Source: Ascochyta rabiei (taxonomy: Eukaryota; Ascomycota; Dothideomycetes; Pleosporales; Didymellaceae). From it: a stretch of DNA of 64,000 nucleotides. The stretch covers positions 744,001 to 808,000 of the forward strand of contig NC_082417.1 of assembly GCF_004011695.2 (NCBI RefSeq), written 5' to 3'. The position numbers were made by a program, and so were the translations under genes. The stretch's first letter is position 1; each line of letters begins with the position of its first letter. The notes beneath the pieces are model-generated. The model was not told where the DNA came from. It saw only the letters and a program-made list of their open reading frames with translations, and ran no database searches. Positions 20,760 to 31,833 of this stretch are shown here, piece by piece.

Positions 20760-21568
20760 CTAGCTCTCGAACCCCATGGGTCCCGCGGCGAGAACGACGA
20801 CCAGACTACTCACAATCAAGCCGCCCGCCACGACGGAAACCAGCAGGATGCTCCCCCGCGAGGCTGGGAACTTGCCGCGGATGACGTAGTGCTGCGCCTC
20901 GAAGTAGCGGTGGAAGCCAAGCAGCAGCATCAGCATGGAGATGCCGATGAAGGTCGCCCCGAGCGGTTTGCCCAGGTGGCGCAGGCGGTGCAGAGACGCT
21001 GGATGTGCGTCTGTGGTGGGAGGGCAAGGGGAAGAGGGAGAGGTGTCGGTGTCGGTGTCGGAAGAGGTGGTGTCTGATCGCAGCGACGAGTTGAGGCGGA
21101 AGAGCTGCGTGATTGCGATGCCGATGCTGGCAAAGGAGAGGCTTGTTCGGAGCCAGGCGAGGAAGGTTCGTTCTGTGTGTAGCGTTGGCTGTGTGCTCCT
21201 CTCGTTTCAAAAAAGCACAGCCCGAGGGAAGACCTACCCAACGCCAGATGATCCCGCGCAACGCTTCCCTTGTTTTCCAACTCTACGCTCCCCCACGCCT
21301 CCCAGAAGCCGCTCCACCGCCCTGCTGCCCCCCGCCGTGCACTCCCCGTGCGCTGCTGCGCTGCGCCTCTCTCCACGGTCCTTGTAGTGCCTTCTTGCGG
21401 CGCAGCATCCTTTGCATTCGCAATCGCCTTGGCCTTCGCTATAGACGGCGCAGCGTCGCGCGTCATGGAGTGGTAGTCTGTAGGAGGCGGGGCGGTGGAC
21501 GTGATTGGTGTGGCTTCCGTGTTGCGGTGTCGCGAGCCGGTCGATGTCGATGTGGATAGGGACGGCAT
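20760..21568 (-). CDS. DUF202 (YidH-like) membrane protein
   Basis: Two exons: exon 1 ends at 21238, exon 2 is 21172-20760, and the 65-bp intron has a GTAGGT donor. The splice restores the DUF202 hallmark [20 protein letters not shown] across the junction. Three hydrophobic segments follow: [31 protein letters not shown] and [20 protein letters not shown]. Family members are small three-helix membrane proteins of poorly known function; fungal ones are often vacuolar or plasma-membrane. I place the start at ATG 21568 (MPSLSTSTS). The frame is open to another ATG at 21991, which would add 141 residues made largely of a Gly/Glu/Arg microsatellite. That longer version cannot be excluded. Exon 2 could also be cut by a GTGAGT near its end, but the open frame does not require it. 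Confidence 0.85.
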
Positions 21569-21572
21569 ATCT

Positions 21573-21722
21573 TCTCTTTCCCTTTCTCTTTCTCTTTCCC
21601 CTTCTCCTTCTCTTTCTCCTTCTCCTTCTCTTTCTCCTTCTCCTTCTCTTTCTCCTTCTCCTTCTCTTTCTCCTTCTCCTTCTCCTTCTCCTTCTCCTTC
21701 TCCTTCTCCTTCTCCTTCTCCT
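21573..21722. repeat. (CTTCTC)n hexanucleotide microsatellite
   Basis: About 150 bases of CTTTCTCCTTCTC-type repeats sit just upstream of the chosen DUF202 start. On the coding strand they read as GEGERE codons. Confidence 0.9.
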
Positions 21723-22909
21723 TGTCGCGAAAGTGGTTTCTTCAGTATAGACCGCACCGAACCAACTGCCTCGCTTCTCGGTCTCGATTTCGGTCTCGAT
21801 CTCGGTCTCGAATTCGGTCTCGATCTCAATCCCCAATCACCAGCGTCGTCACGTTGGCTGCCGCTGCCGTTGCTGTCGACGTTCCCGTGTACGTGCACGC
21901 GCGTGTCGTCGGGAGTGCGGCGTGCGGCGTGCGGCGTGCGGCGTGCATGGGCGCACCACGGGTGGAGGAGCGAACACTGCCGTGGCGGCATCAGCTAGGT
22001 TCGGAGGCAGCGGCTCATCAGCCAGAGGCAGCAGCGTCGAGAGCCCGGTCTGTGTCTGGCCGTGCCGCCGTGCGTCCGTGGCGGGCGATTCGAGCGGGAG
22101 AAGAGGCGCCGCGCGGGCTTACGGGTAGCGCGAGTGCGTGATCCCGTGCGCCGTTGATGCCACTTTGCTTGGGCGGAGCGGAGGGAACTGACCTAGGTAG
22201 GGCCGCGGGGGTCTGCTACCTGCCGGCTGGACTGTGCAAGCCAGCGAGAGGTGAGAGGTGAGCTTGGAATGGTAGGGGGAGATGCCTTGAAAGCACCCCC
22301 ACCTCGGCCATGCATCTCAACACAGGTGAAGCTAGCCGCTCTTGTAGGGTGAACTTCTTCACTGTCTTCATCAAGGCACTTCTCTCTACGTATATGTGGA
22401 ATATAAAATCATTTCATAGTCACCAACTCATGCAGTCTATATAGTTGGCACCACTAGATACAATAACCGTTTAACCCATCTACCTATCTAAGCCATCCAC
22501 AGCCCCCAGCTAGATGTATAAGTGAAGCCATCATCACGACACTTTTTCTTAGTTGTATAGAGGGCAATAATCAATAGAGTGTGAATATTCAAGGGAGCAT
22601 GCTAATTCGTAATCTATCGTTGCGGTGCTTCTTGCCGGCAAGCTGGGACAGAAGGGCGCAATGGAATGAATGGTGGTACATGGCGTCGACGCGGAATAAG
22701 CGACGATGGGGCCCAGGATGAACGCCAATGGAAAAACGCCGATCCATGACCGCCGCAGCGATTCTTTCTTTGTGACAAGACAGTCTGTCTTGATGACCAA
22801 ATCTCCTTGTCAACACTATTTCGATGACCCAATCTCCTTCTCGGCACTACCTCGATGACCCAATCTCCTCTTGAGTAACAAAATCGACGTCTGAATGAGT
22901 CCAGTCGAG
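21723..22909. other. Intergenic or 5' extension of the DUF202 gene
   Basis: Bases 21723-21991 may be coding if the DUF202 gene uses its upstream ATG; GTCTCGAT-type repeats occur at about 21777-21828. Bases 21992-22909 contain GTGCGGC repeats (near 21915-21945) and no recognisable gene. Three GATGACC-AATCTCCT repeats occur at about 22792-22868. Confidence 0.45.
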
Positions 22910-24066
22910 TCACTCATTGTAGTGATAGACCTGGGCGCTTGTTAATCACGTCCAGGACGATGGAGAAGAGGCCGACTTACCAAGTAGTTGGGCAGACCGT
23001 AGCTCTCCCAGTTCAGACGGGCGGCCATCTTGGCAAAGCCTTCGGTCTCGATGAGGTGGTAAAAGGCAAACGGGGGGAACATGGCTCCGTCGCGGTGCAC
23101 CTCGGCCTTGACCAGCAGGGTTGCGCCGCCGACGCCGTCGAGCTTGACCTTTGCGCCCGCGTCGGCCGAGGCGTCGTACATGTAGGCCATCAGGCTGCGG
23201 TACGTGGCCATGTCGGCGTAGCCCTCGAGCAAAATGTCGTCCTTGCCCATCTTGGCGCCCAGCTCCTTTGCGGTGGAGCTGTCGATCCAGTTGTTGAAGT
23301 CGTAGGGGCGCTGGTCCATGGCCTTTTTGTCGTCGTTGTAGTAGCGCTGGAAGCAGTTGGGGGCGATGATGGGCACGTCGTAGGCGGTGAGGTCCTGGAT
23401 GAGCGAGGGCGGGGTCTCGACGACGTCGGCGTCGATCCAGAGAACCCACGAGGTGGTGGGGCCCAGGGTGGTGAAGAGCAGCGAGTTGCGGGCCTTGGCC
23501 ATGGCGGCACGGCGGGCCTTTTGGTTGTGCATCTTGTGGCGCTCGGCCTCATCCTGGGACTGCAGGGGAATCTCCGTGTCCTGGCGCAGGATGGAGACGG
23601 CGGCAAAGCGCTTGGCCTTGGGGCCGGACTGGGTGTTTGTGACGTGGGCCTGCAGGGCGGCATAGGCGGCGTTGCCCTCCTTGGTCTTGGGGATGATGAA
23701 GCCGAGGGAGATGAGGTGGTGGGGGTAGGAGAGCTTCAGCAGGTTGTCCCAGTAGGCGTTGTAGAAGCGGGCCATGGGGGTGAGGATCAGGACGGACTCT
23801 TCGTTCTCCATGGGGGTGCGCGAGGTGGTGATGTTGTTCATGTAGTAGTGCACGACGGGCGGGACGGCGTGGGGAGCGTTCGGCTTGGACTTGCGGAAGG
23901 GCAGCGAGGGCGGGGACAAGGGGCTCGAGGCGGTATCGGCGGCGCCCGTCTTCCTGGCCAGCGAGGGGACATCAGGGCCGGAGAAGAAGAAGACGAGGAA
24001 GCCGAGGCAGAGGATGGCGGCGAGGACGAGGGTGATGGGATTCGAGCGGCGGAACGAGCGAGACAT
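22910..24066 (-). CDS. MNN9: Mannan polymerase / Golgi alpha-mannosyltransferase Mnn9 type
   Basis: Two exons (24066-22981 and 22930-22910) with a 50-bp GTAAGT intron give 368 residues. The tiny second exon encodes only VYHYNE, the expected end of the family. Residues about 11-29 (ITLVLAAILCLGFLVFFF) form a type II signal anchor. The conserved blocks are ILTPMARFYNAYWDNLLKL, SLLFTTLGPTTSWVLWIDAD with the DxD-type metal site, and PIIAPNCFQRYYNDDKKAMD. The end motif is NWESYGLPNYL. Mnn9 is the scaffold of the mannan polymerase complexes with Van1 or Anp1 in the cis-Golgi and extends the alpha-1,6 backbone of N-glycans. It is divergent from the next gene. Confidence 0.93.
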
Positions 24067-24159
24067 GGCGGTGGGCGGTGGGCGGTGGGCGAGGAAACGG
24101 GCGGACCGTGGGTGGCCAGGGAGTTGCAGTCGTCTATGGGAGGTGCATCAGAGTCGAGC

Positions 24160-24312
24160 GGCGGGCGTGGTCAGGGGGGAGGCGGAGGTGGAGGCAGAGG
24201 CCAAGGTGGAGGTGCAGGTTTTGAGGTGGAGGTGGTGGTGGAGGTGGAGGTGGAGGTGGAGGTGGTGGTGGAGGTGGAGGCAGAGGCCAAGGTCGAGGTC
24301 GAGGTCGAGGTT
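24160..24312. repeat. (GGTGGA)n purine-rich microsatellite
   Basis: Long runs of GGAGGT and GAGGTC units lie in the divergent promoter between the Mnn9 gene and the mitochondrial-type gene. Confidence 0.85.
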
Positions 24313-24639
24313 CACGATTCAAGATGCAGGATGGGGCGCGCAATGTGGCCGCTCGGCGACGTGTCAGGGCTGCTGGACAGGCAGGGGAGCGCTTCGCTCA
24401 GCGGCGGTCGGGCGTCGGGGGCGGGGGTGGGAGGGGGATACGGCTGGAGGGCGCCCTCAACAATTGCTCGCACGGCCGAAGTCAGGAGTGGCTGCTCGCA
24501 GGAGAGGGTGCGGCGCCCTTGCGTGGTGTCGCGACGAGAATCGTGCTTAGGTAACCCTGGGGGACCGGGGGAGCTCTGCATGCTGCGGACCTTATGGACC
24601 GCCGCCGGGTTGCTGCCACACGACGGACGCCATGCCCTC

Positions 24640-24830
24640 GCGCCCATAGCCCTCGCGCCCATTGCCCTCCCACCCACTGCCCTCGCGCCCATAGCCCTCC
24701 CGCCCACTGCCCTCCCACCCACTGCCCTCCCACCCACTGCCCTCCTGGCCCTCCCACCCTCTGCCCTCCTGGCCCTCCCACCCTCTGCCCTCCTGGCCCT
24801 CCCACCCACTGCCCTCCTTGCCCCCCCCCG
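24640..24830. repeat. CCCTCCCACCCACTG-type minisatellite
   Basis: Repeated CCCTCGCGCCCAT, CCCTCCCACCCACTG and CCCTCCTGGCC units directly precede the start at 24831. Both strands show long Pro/Gly/Trp frames here that are repeat artefacts. Confidence 0.85.
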
Positions 24831-26870
24831 ATGGCGCTCCTGGCCGCACGAGCATGCCGGCTCCTGCGCGCCCCCCACGGCCCGTGGCCTTGTCTGCAGC
24901 GCCCGGCCTCGACAGTAGCAGCGCGCTCGCATGCCGCTGACGCCGAAAACAAAAACAAAAACAAAAACACAAACACAAACACAAACACGGCAAGCGCAGA
25001 CGCGCCCAAGATACGCTACACCTACAAGAAGCTCGCCCTCGTCCAACACAAGCAGCCGCAGCGACAACGCGCCCGACGCGCCCGACGCGCCCGCCACCCA
25101 CTCACCCCGGCCTACCACGACAGCGACATCGTCCCAGCCGACAGCGCCATCCTCATACCCGCCTCGGCCACGGCCACTGTGCGTGCACCCGCACCTCCCC
25201 GCTGGCTGCACTGACCATGCCAGCAGCCCCGGCACTTTGTCGACAAGATCGAGCCCCTCGACGCGGCCCTCGTCGCCAAGCGCAACCTCGTCGTCTTCCT
25301 CGTCACCCCGTCCTTCGCCCCCTGGCTTCTCGACGACGCCGTGTTCCTGGAGAAGGCCCTGGGCCAGCTGTACAGCAACATCAGCGCCCCGACCCCCGTA
25401 GCACATGCCATCTGCGCCGTCGTCGACAAGCTGCCCGCCGCCACCCCCCTCCGCGGCCACGACGTGTTCCGCCAAGTCGGGACTCGCGCTGCCGGCCCGC
25501 CGGTCAACGAGACGGGCTTCGAGGGCATCGCCTACCTTGCCCTCCCCGCCAAAGCAGAGCTCTCGGCCCTGCCACAGCTGCCTGCCGAGCTGGCCTGCAT
25601 CGACTTCCTCGCCCATACACACACCCAGTCCAAAGGAAGGCGCACCGACAGGATCCGCGTCCCACTGGCCAACACCGTCTTCCACACCGGCGAGTCCACC
25701 ACCCTGATCAAATCCACGTGGGAGAGGCGCTCCCATGGCTCCGCTTTCCAGAGGAGAACGCGCGTCGTGCGTAACGCAGCTGCCATCAATCTATCTGCAG
25801 AGGACCCCAAGCTCGCACATCCCCCGCCCACCCACATCTTCCAGGAAGCCTCCGCGTTGAGCATCCCTCTGGTGCCCTTGACCTCTCCGCGCCAGGTCGA
25901 TGGACACATGGGCAACATCATCCGGGGCCTCGTCCGCCCGGATGGCTCCAAGATGACAGCGTCTACAGAACTAGAGCAGGTCGTCCCTCGCTACTTCAAC
26001 GCTCGAGCTGAGCCAGCGCAAGCCACTTCGGCTTGGGCTTTAGTAATACCCAACGCCAAGGCCCAATGGGCCACGACGAAAACGAGGGAATGGCTACATT
26101 CCGACTCGGCCGCTTCCGCCGGCAGCGAGGCGCCAGACCCTGCCAACCACCTGCCACGATCGCCGCAAGAAGAAGAGACACTGGAATCCTGGGAGGCGTT
26201 TTGGCAAAAAGACCCGCCGCTCTGGAGCCTCTCCATTCAGAAGCTGATTGCAATGGGCGCCCGCTTACACAAGGTTCTCAGTGGTGGGGGCGGTTGGGGT
26301 AAGAAGGCTGGCTTGCTGTCCCTGGATCCAGTGCCTCTCGGCGCGCCCGTGCCACACAAGAAGACGTCAGAGGGGGGCGAGGCGGATGGGTTTGACAGTG
26401 TAAGCGACTTCTCCACAGCCCTCAAGCCCGTAGTCCAAGACGGAGATTTCATCCAGTTCTTCATCTCTCCCACCGTCGCCCGAACCCAGCACGTTTCCAC
26501 GTTCCAACACCTGAAGAGTCTGGAACAATCAGCCCCAAGGCATGCATGGAGCTGGGAGTTTGGCGTGGTCCCGAGCACAGTGGACTCGATGCCGGGAGGG
26601 TCATGGCAGCACACCACATCAGCTTCCGAAGACATGGTCGTCTTCCGAGGCAGCTTCGGTGCCCTCACAGAAGGAAGTCTCACGCTGATGCGCGGTCTCG
26701 GAGCGGATCCAAAGACCGGGCTTGCCCAGCCCTTGGGGGCGACTTCGATCGATGTGCCTTTCTCGCGCTGGTCGGGCATCAGACTGCTTCCAAAGGAATC
26801 GCGGGCAAAAGAAGAAGCAGGTTCGAACACCGAGCCAAAGGCGAACATCGATGTAGGCAACCCGTCGTAG
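24831..26870 (+). CDS. Conserved hypothetical protein, probably mitochondrial
   Basis: Two exons, 24831-25178 and 25224-26870, give about 664 residues. The intron (GTGCGT donor, CTGAC branch) ends in a NAGNAG acceptor, so exon 2 may begin at 25224 or 25227. The N-terminus MALLAARACRLLRAPHGPW is Arg-rich, free of acids and followed by ST-rich residues, as in matrix presequences. A Lys/Asn/Thr repeat (NKNKNKNTNTNT) follows. The body has no domain I can name. The segment RLHKVLSGGGGWGKKAGLLS near residue 440 looks like a conserved signature of a filamentous-fungal family I have a general impression of, but I cannot name it. Acidic and Ser-rich loops and no transmembrane segment are visible. The function is unknown. 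Confidence 0.75.
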
Positions 26871-26968
26871 AGCCAAATATCCTTCCAACTATCTAATGGC
26901 TCATGTAGTCCATACATGATGCTCCGATCCTGACCATCTCATCTCAACCTGTCATTGCCACTGCTTCT

Positions 26969-28306
26969 TTGCCGTTTCGTACGAGTCGGAGACCACAGAA
27001 CAATCAAGCACCAACTGCCAATCACCCCACTACGCGCGCAAAAAGCACTTCTGCCAAGCTGAGAGATGTAAACGTGACGAAGCAGCTCAAACAGGGCCAC
27101 GTACGATTTGACTTTGCTGCACCACACACCTTGGAAGCGAAAGCCAAACGAGAACCCACATCTAAACTCACGTCTTCCACCTCAACTCAGCCAGAAGAAC
27201 GCCGCCCACTCCTCCGGAACATAGTGTCCAGCGAGCCCGACCGATTTGTAGTGCGGAAGCTCATCATCAATAGGGAGACCACAGGATCAACGCGCAATAA
27301 ACCCCGAGACAAAGATTCAGTGCCTGCGGCAGCCATGCACAAAGAAAGGCTAGGAAAAGGCAAGGAGACACCCAAGGCGCGAACAGAAAAGAAAGGCGGT
27401 CACTTGACCATACGAAGGGTTCTCGCAGCAGCACCCTCCCATGCCGACACAAAGACGGACAAGGCGAAGCCAAGTGCTGATGAGGTGGTTGAAAGAACAA
27501 GGGTATCGGGCAAGATCCTCGCGAGGCTGACCGAGCAGCTGAAACTCATCACCGGCTTGAAGGGAAGCGATCTGGACGCCCTGGGTCGGTGGCGGCAGCG
27601 GAGCAAGACACGAAGCACCTCGACGCCAGCGCTACGCAGCCACAGGAGAAGAAACCTCGTAAGGCGAGTCAGTCCAAAAGCGAAGGATGGACAGACGCCA
27701 GGCCTCACCCTATCAGCGTCCGATTCGCAACCAGCACCTACCCCAGGACCTTCGGCTACATCCAACCTCACCCCCCGCCAACGCATAACAGCAGCCCACC
27801 GATCCCCCCACGGCCTCGACTTCACAATGCGCTCCATCCCCCTCTTCACACACGCAGCACGCCCCTCCACCACCGCAGACCTAGCCCACGCCCTGGGCAC
27901 TGTGCACGCCCGCCTCCGCGCCATCATCCACCGCACCCGCCTGCTGAACCTCCGCCTCTCGACGCTCCTCCCCGGCACACCCACCCCCATCACCAAACAC
28001 GCCTCCAAGCCCCTTGGGCCGCAGCGCCCCACACCGAGGTCCTTGTACCCGCAGTCCCGCCACGCGACGCGCCGCGGTACACGTGCGGTGAGGAAGATCG
28101 CCACGAGGCCGCTGGCGCTGAAAATGAGGCCCGACGGTGCACGTGCGCCGCTGGCAGCGGAGACTAGGCGGAGGGGAGGAGGACGCATGCGCGTGAAGAA
28201 GTTTGAGACGGTGGGGTTGAGGGTGCGGAGGTTGAGGAGGGAGAGCAAGAGGGTTTTGGAGGACGAGGTTGCCGAGTGGTTGGGTGGTGGTGGTGGTGGT
28301 GTGTAG
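26969..28306 (+). CDS. Hypothetical Arg/Lys-rich protein, start unresolved
   Basis: A frame of about 445 codons has strong C-ending codon preference, clearest between 27,820 and 28,000, which supports real coding on this strand. It has no ATG in its first 122 codons. The first in-frame ATG is at 27335, and the frame is closed upstream by TAG at 26906. Either the protein starts at 27335 or a short upstream exon is missing; I found no convincing splice donor. The product is highly basic, with the segment DLAHALGTVHARLRAIIHRT predicted helical and a C-terminus ending in a Gly run. No known domain is seen. A long opposite-strand frame is a shadow. Confidence 0.5.
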   Translation: MPFRTSRRPQNNQAPTANHPTTRAKSTSAKLRDVNVTKQLKQGHVRFDFAAPHTLEAKAKREPTSKLTSSTSTQPEERRPLLRNIVSSEPDRFVVRKLIINRETTGSTRNKPRDKDSVPAAAMHKERLGKGKETPKARTEKKGGHLTIRRVLAAAPSHADTKTDKAKPSADEVVERTRVSGKILARLTEQLKLITGLKGSDLDALGRWRQRSKTRSTSTPALRSHRRRNLVRRVSPKAKDGQTPGLTLSASDSQPAPTPGPSATSNLTPRQRITAAHRSPHGLDFTMRSIPLFTHAARPSTTADLAHALGTVHARLRAIIHRTRLLNLRLSTLLPGTPTPITKHASKPLGPQRPTPRSLYPQSRHATRRGTRAVRKIATRPLALKMRPDGARAPLAAETRRRGGGRMRVKKFETVGLRVRRLRRESKRVLEDEVAEWLGGGGGGV

Positions 28307-28449
28307 ATTATGTGGTCTACAGGTACGCATCTCATCGCGTTATAGAAGCGATGACAATCATCCCATTCCGCTTCAACCAACACATACAGTTCCCATCCGC
28401 AGTACTGGGCACTCGCAACAATACACACCTCCCCGCTCCAGAAGCTTTG

Positions 28450-30819
28450 TCAATAGCCCTGGCCGTTCAGCGGCCCAAAGCCCGTGTCCGTGTACAGGCT
28501 GCCGCCCTGCGGAATCCAGCCGCCAAAGTTGTCGTTGATGTCGTTCCACAGGTACAGATCGCCGTTTTGGAAGGCGGCGGAGAAGTCGCCCATGGCGGGA
28601 GGAGAAAAGGTCGATTGCTCGCCCATGGGCGGATTCGCGGCTTGCGGCAGGCCGCCAGGCGCCCACGCGTACAGATTGGCAATGTTCAGGTTCGAGCCCG
28701 GCTGTGGCGGCGGCTGTGGCGGTTGCGAGAGGTGTCGCTCAAGAGCTGACACGGACTGCGTCGGCGGAGCAGTCTCCTGTTGTGGCTTTCGACCTCTTCC
28801 GTCTCCGAAGTGGACGGGAGATCGGGCCCCGCTTGTGTTGGTTGCACTTGCATCCCTGGCCTTTCTCCGCTTGAGATGCCGCTCTTCGCGCCGCCACTCC
28901 AGGTACTCTTCGCGCCAGCATATCAGCTTCGTCTCCAGGATGAACGTCCAGTGACTCGGCATGCGGCACTTCTGGGGCCCGATGGCTTCTGATGTCTTCC
29001 TGACGACGGTTTGAAGGTAATGGTCGACTTTCAGGCTCTGCGAGTCAAGGATCTCGCCCATCTCGGGATCAGTGCCAACAGCGTAGTCTGCCTTCATAAG
29101 GACCACAAGTGCGTATATGGCCCTGACGAATATGAGGTTCGGTGCTTTCTGCAGAGTGTCGTTAGGAATCTCTACGAAACATTCTAGTATGGCGTGTGCT
29201 TCAATGATGCATTTCGTGGTGGCGTTGATCTGGAGTGGTGAGCGAGACAAAAGTGACTCGGGCTGCACTGAATCATCGTCGAGCGCAGGTAGAGTGAGAT
29301 GTCGGTTCCTGAATTCCGTCACGTCGTAACGTCCGCCGTCCATGCCAAACTCCCACATCGAGAGCATATCTGTATGGAGTCATCAGTGGTTGCTCACTAT
29401 GCCAACTAATCATTGGACTGACTCACTTTGATGGTATTCCATTGTCAGCGTCAGCGTCAAGACTTCTTTCGGAACGGACTTCTTCCAATCATGCATCCTA
29501 CGCTCGAAGATGCGCAGAATCATCTGCATGCGCAGCTCGGAAAGACTAAAGCTGGTGCTTGCATCGTCGAAACCGAAGGCTGTGTTCGCTTCATCTGCGA
29601 TACGCTGCAATTTCAGCCATGCCAAGGTTCGTTGGTCGGCTTGCAATGGCGACTTCTCGAGCATGTTCAAGCACTCCTCCATCCAACTGTTGAACAGAAG
29701 TATGTTGGGTCGCTTCAATCGCATCGAAAAACCTGCACACACAACGTACAAGTACAAAACCGTGCGACAGTGCTCGAGTAGCTCTTCAGGAGAAGATATC
29801 TTTTGAAGAGACCGAATCGCTCGTTTCGGCAGTTGCTCGTGCGTTCGTGGCTTCGATGCAAGCCCCAGCTCTAGTGCCATACTGGCCGCCATGTTCACCC
29901 ACTGGTAGATCTGTAGCTGTCCTGGGGTCTTCGGTGGCGAGTAGAATGCTACTGTAACAAGAAGTGCTTGGATGGTCTGCACAGACTTCTCTCCATTGAT
30001 GAAGGCAGTTCGCGCGTACAGATACACTGCTTCTTCGTGGAGTACATCCGAGAGCGCCGAGCCTTTCGAATGCGCTGCTGCCGCCATAACGGCATAGAAC
30101 AGAGACGGCTTCTTCTCTCTGAGCTGTGCCGCTGTCCAGTCTTTGGCGATGTATATGCCTGGGCTTGCTGCGACCAATTCGTTGCGCCATATGCTGAGTA
30201 ACTCTTCTGCAAGCTCTTGGGTGATCACGCCACGATCAATGATGTCATCAACAGGGCCGAGCAAGTCTTTGGGGCCACAGTTGTTTCCAGGGGCTACTGT
30301 TGGTGACTTTTGAGGAGGCGCGCCCGCAGAAGGCCAATGATGTGTGAATGTTGACGTTGCGGTCGTTGTGCTTCCATGTCTCTGAGAGCCTAGAGGGGAT
30401 GTTTCTTCTGCGCCGATGTTCCTCTCGTCTGATTCCTCATCCATGGATTCGTGGTCACTCGCGCCAGAAGGCGACTGATTACTGCCCGTTATGAGAGACT
30501 GCATCTTCTTGATCTCTTTCTCTAGTTCTGCAACCCGCACATCAGTTCTCTTTCGCTGACGCCTCTTGACAGGCGCAGCGAAGACACATGTCCTGCCAGC
30601 TTTCGCGCATCGTTGGCATTGATTTGAGTCCGGGTCTGGGTTTGCCAAACACCGAACCTTTGACGTCCGACAGGCCTCGCACGCTCTGTTCAGCGCTTGA
30701 TCCGGCTTCTTGGACTGGTCGCTGTCAGGTCTGTTCGTGGGATGGTTGAGCATTGCCAAAAGGTTCCCAGCTCCTTCTTGTTCGGGAGACCGTGTGATTT
30801 GATGCGACATTTTCTTCAA
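28450..30819 (-). CDS. Zn2Cys6 fungal transcription factor
   Basis: Two exons (30819-29427 and 29369-28450) with a 57-bp GTGAGT intron give 770 residues. The zinc cluster is RACEACRTSKVRC, a ten-residue loop, then CQRCAKAGRTC (about residues 46-79), followed by basic KRRQRKR and a short coiled coil, DVRVAELEKEIKKMQ. The middle region contains the fungal-type activation fold, with LYARTAFINGEKSVQTIQAL and YQWVNMAASMALELGL. The junction reads HQ-N-MLSMWEFGMDGG. After it come SHWTFILETKLICWREEYLE and a Pro/Gly-rich tail with NLYAWAPGGLPQ. Such proteins are nuclear, bind CGG-type half-sites and usually control metabolism. It lies about 1 kb downstream of an amino-acid permease gene, but co-regulation is only a guess. 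An alternative ATG lies three codons downstream. Confidence 0.9.
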
Positions 30820-31833
30820 ACGAACAAATATGCAGTGCTATGTGGTGGTATTGCGCCTGAACGCCACTGAGATTAGACCCTATGTCTTTGGATTTGCTGT
30901 CACATTGTAGGCCTCGGAGTTGAAACATGCGCAGGACCTCTGTAGAGTGGTGCACCAGAGATAGATAGCCGTCCCTTTCGCTGAATGCTATTGCTGGCTG
31001 TGAAGCTGAGGGGACCGGTAACCGCGATTGAAGAAGTCGTGAGGTAGTTGTAATTGTTGGATGTTGCTGACTGAATGACGCGGACAGTAAGAGTGTTCAA
31101 ATCGAACTGACTAGCCCGATTCGGCGGGGATTGACAGATCCACCCGTGCGCCCGCAGCGCCTTGGCCATCTTCAGCCTCACGGTCGGGCAACGACACCAA
31201 GCTACAGCGGCTGATGGGTTTGCGATGTCTCTACTGATCATACGTGAGTCTCAGTGTTCCTGACTCATGTCCACAGACATACTTGCACGACACTTGACAT
31301 GCAAGCTTTTCCGAACATAGGTTGACTGCAATCAGGAAAACGATTCGAAAAGAGATACTGGAAGAATTTGCTGGACAGACGTCTGGCTGGCACGTCAAGA
31401 ACAAGAGTCTACGGAACGGAACCAGAGTGAAAGTTGGAAAACACCTTCACGACGTGAGAGCGTGATCGCAGTTCATACACAGCGCGGTTCTCCGTCGGAA
31501 AACGAAGCGCGTCCAATCACCAGGTCTATAAATAATCAAACAAAGTAGCATGAGCCAGTCAAGGATCAATATGTACTTCACAGGGTGTACTAGTGCGATC
31601 AAGTCTCAATTCATGCCGGCCCTCTTTGCACGACAATCTTTCGACACGATTTTTCGTTGACGAAGACTTCGGTCTTCAGCCAAAAAATAAAAAGGGTATG
31701 TCGGTACACAGGGTTCACGAGACGCAGCTAATAATCGTAGTGGCAGTGTGGTATTATGCTATATTCATGGATATCGAGCTCGCAGGCATCGAGAGACAGA
31801 ACACAAGCCTTTCTCTAGGCAACATGCGCCAGC
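30820..31833. other. Intergenic
   Basis: This holds the promoter of the Zn2Cys6 factor and the 3' flank of the permease. No frame with a domain is seen. Confidence 0.5.

Noticed and set aside
22939..24918. Plus-strand frame of 659 codons over the Mnn9 gene
   Set aside because: It is the antisense shadow of a strongly biased gene, extended by purine and pyrimidine repeats on both sides.
24312..25736. Minus-strand Gly/Arg-rich frame of 474 codons
   Set aside because: It is made by a minisatellite plus the shadow of the plus-strand gene. The plus strand has a start, an intron and a presequence.
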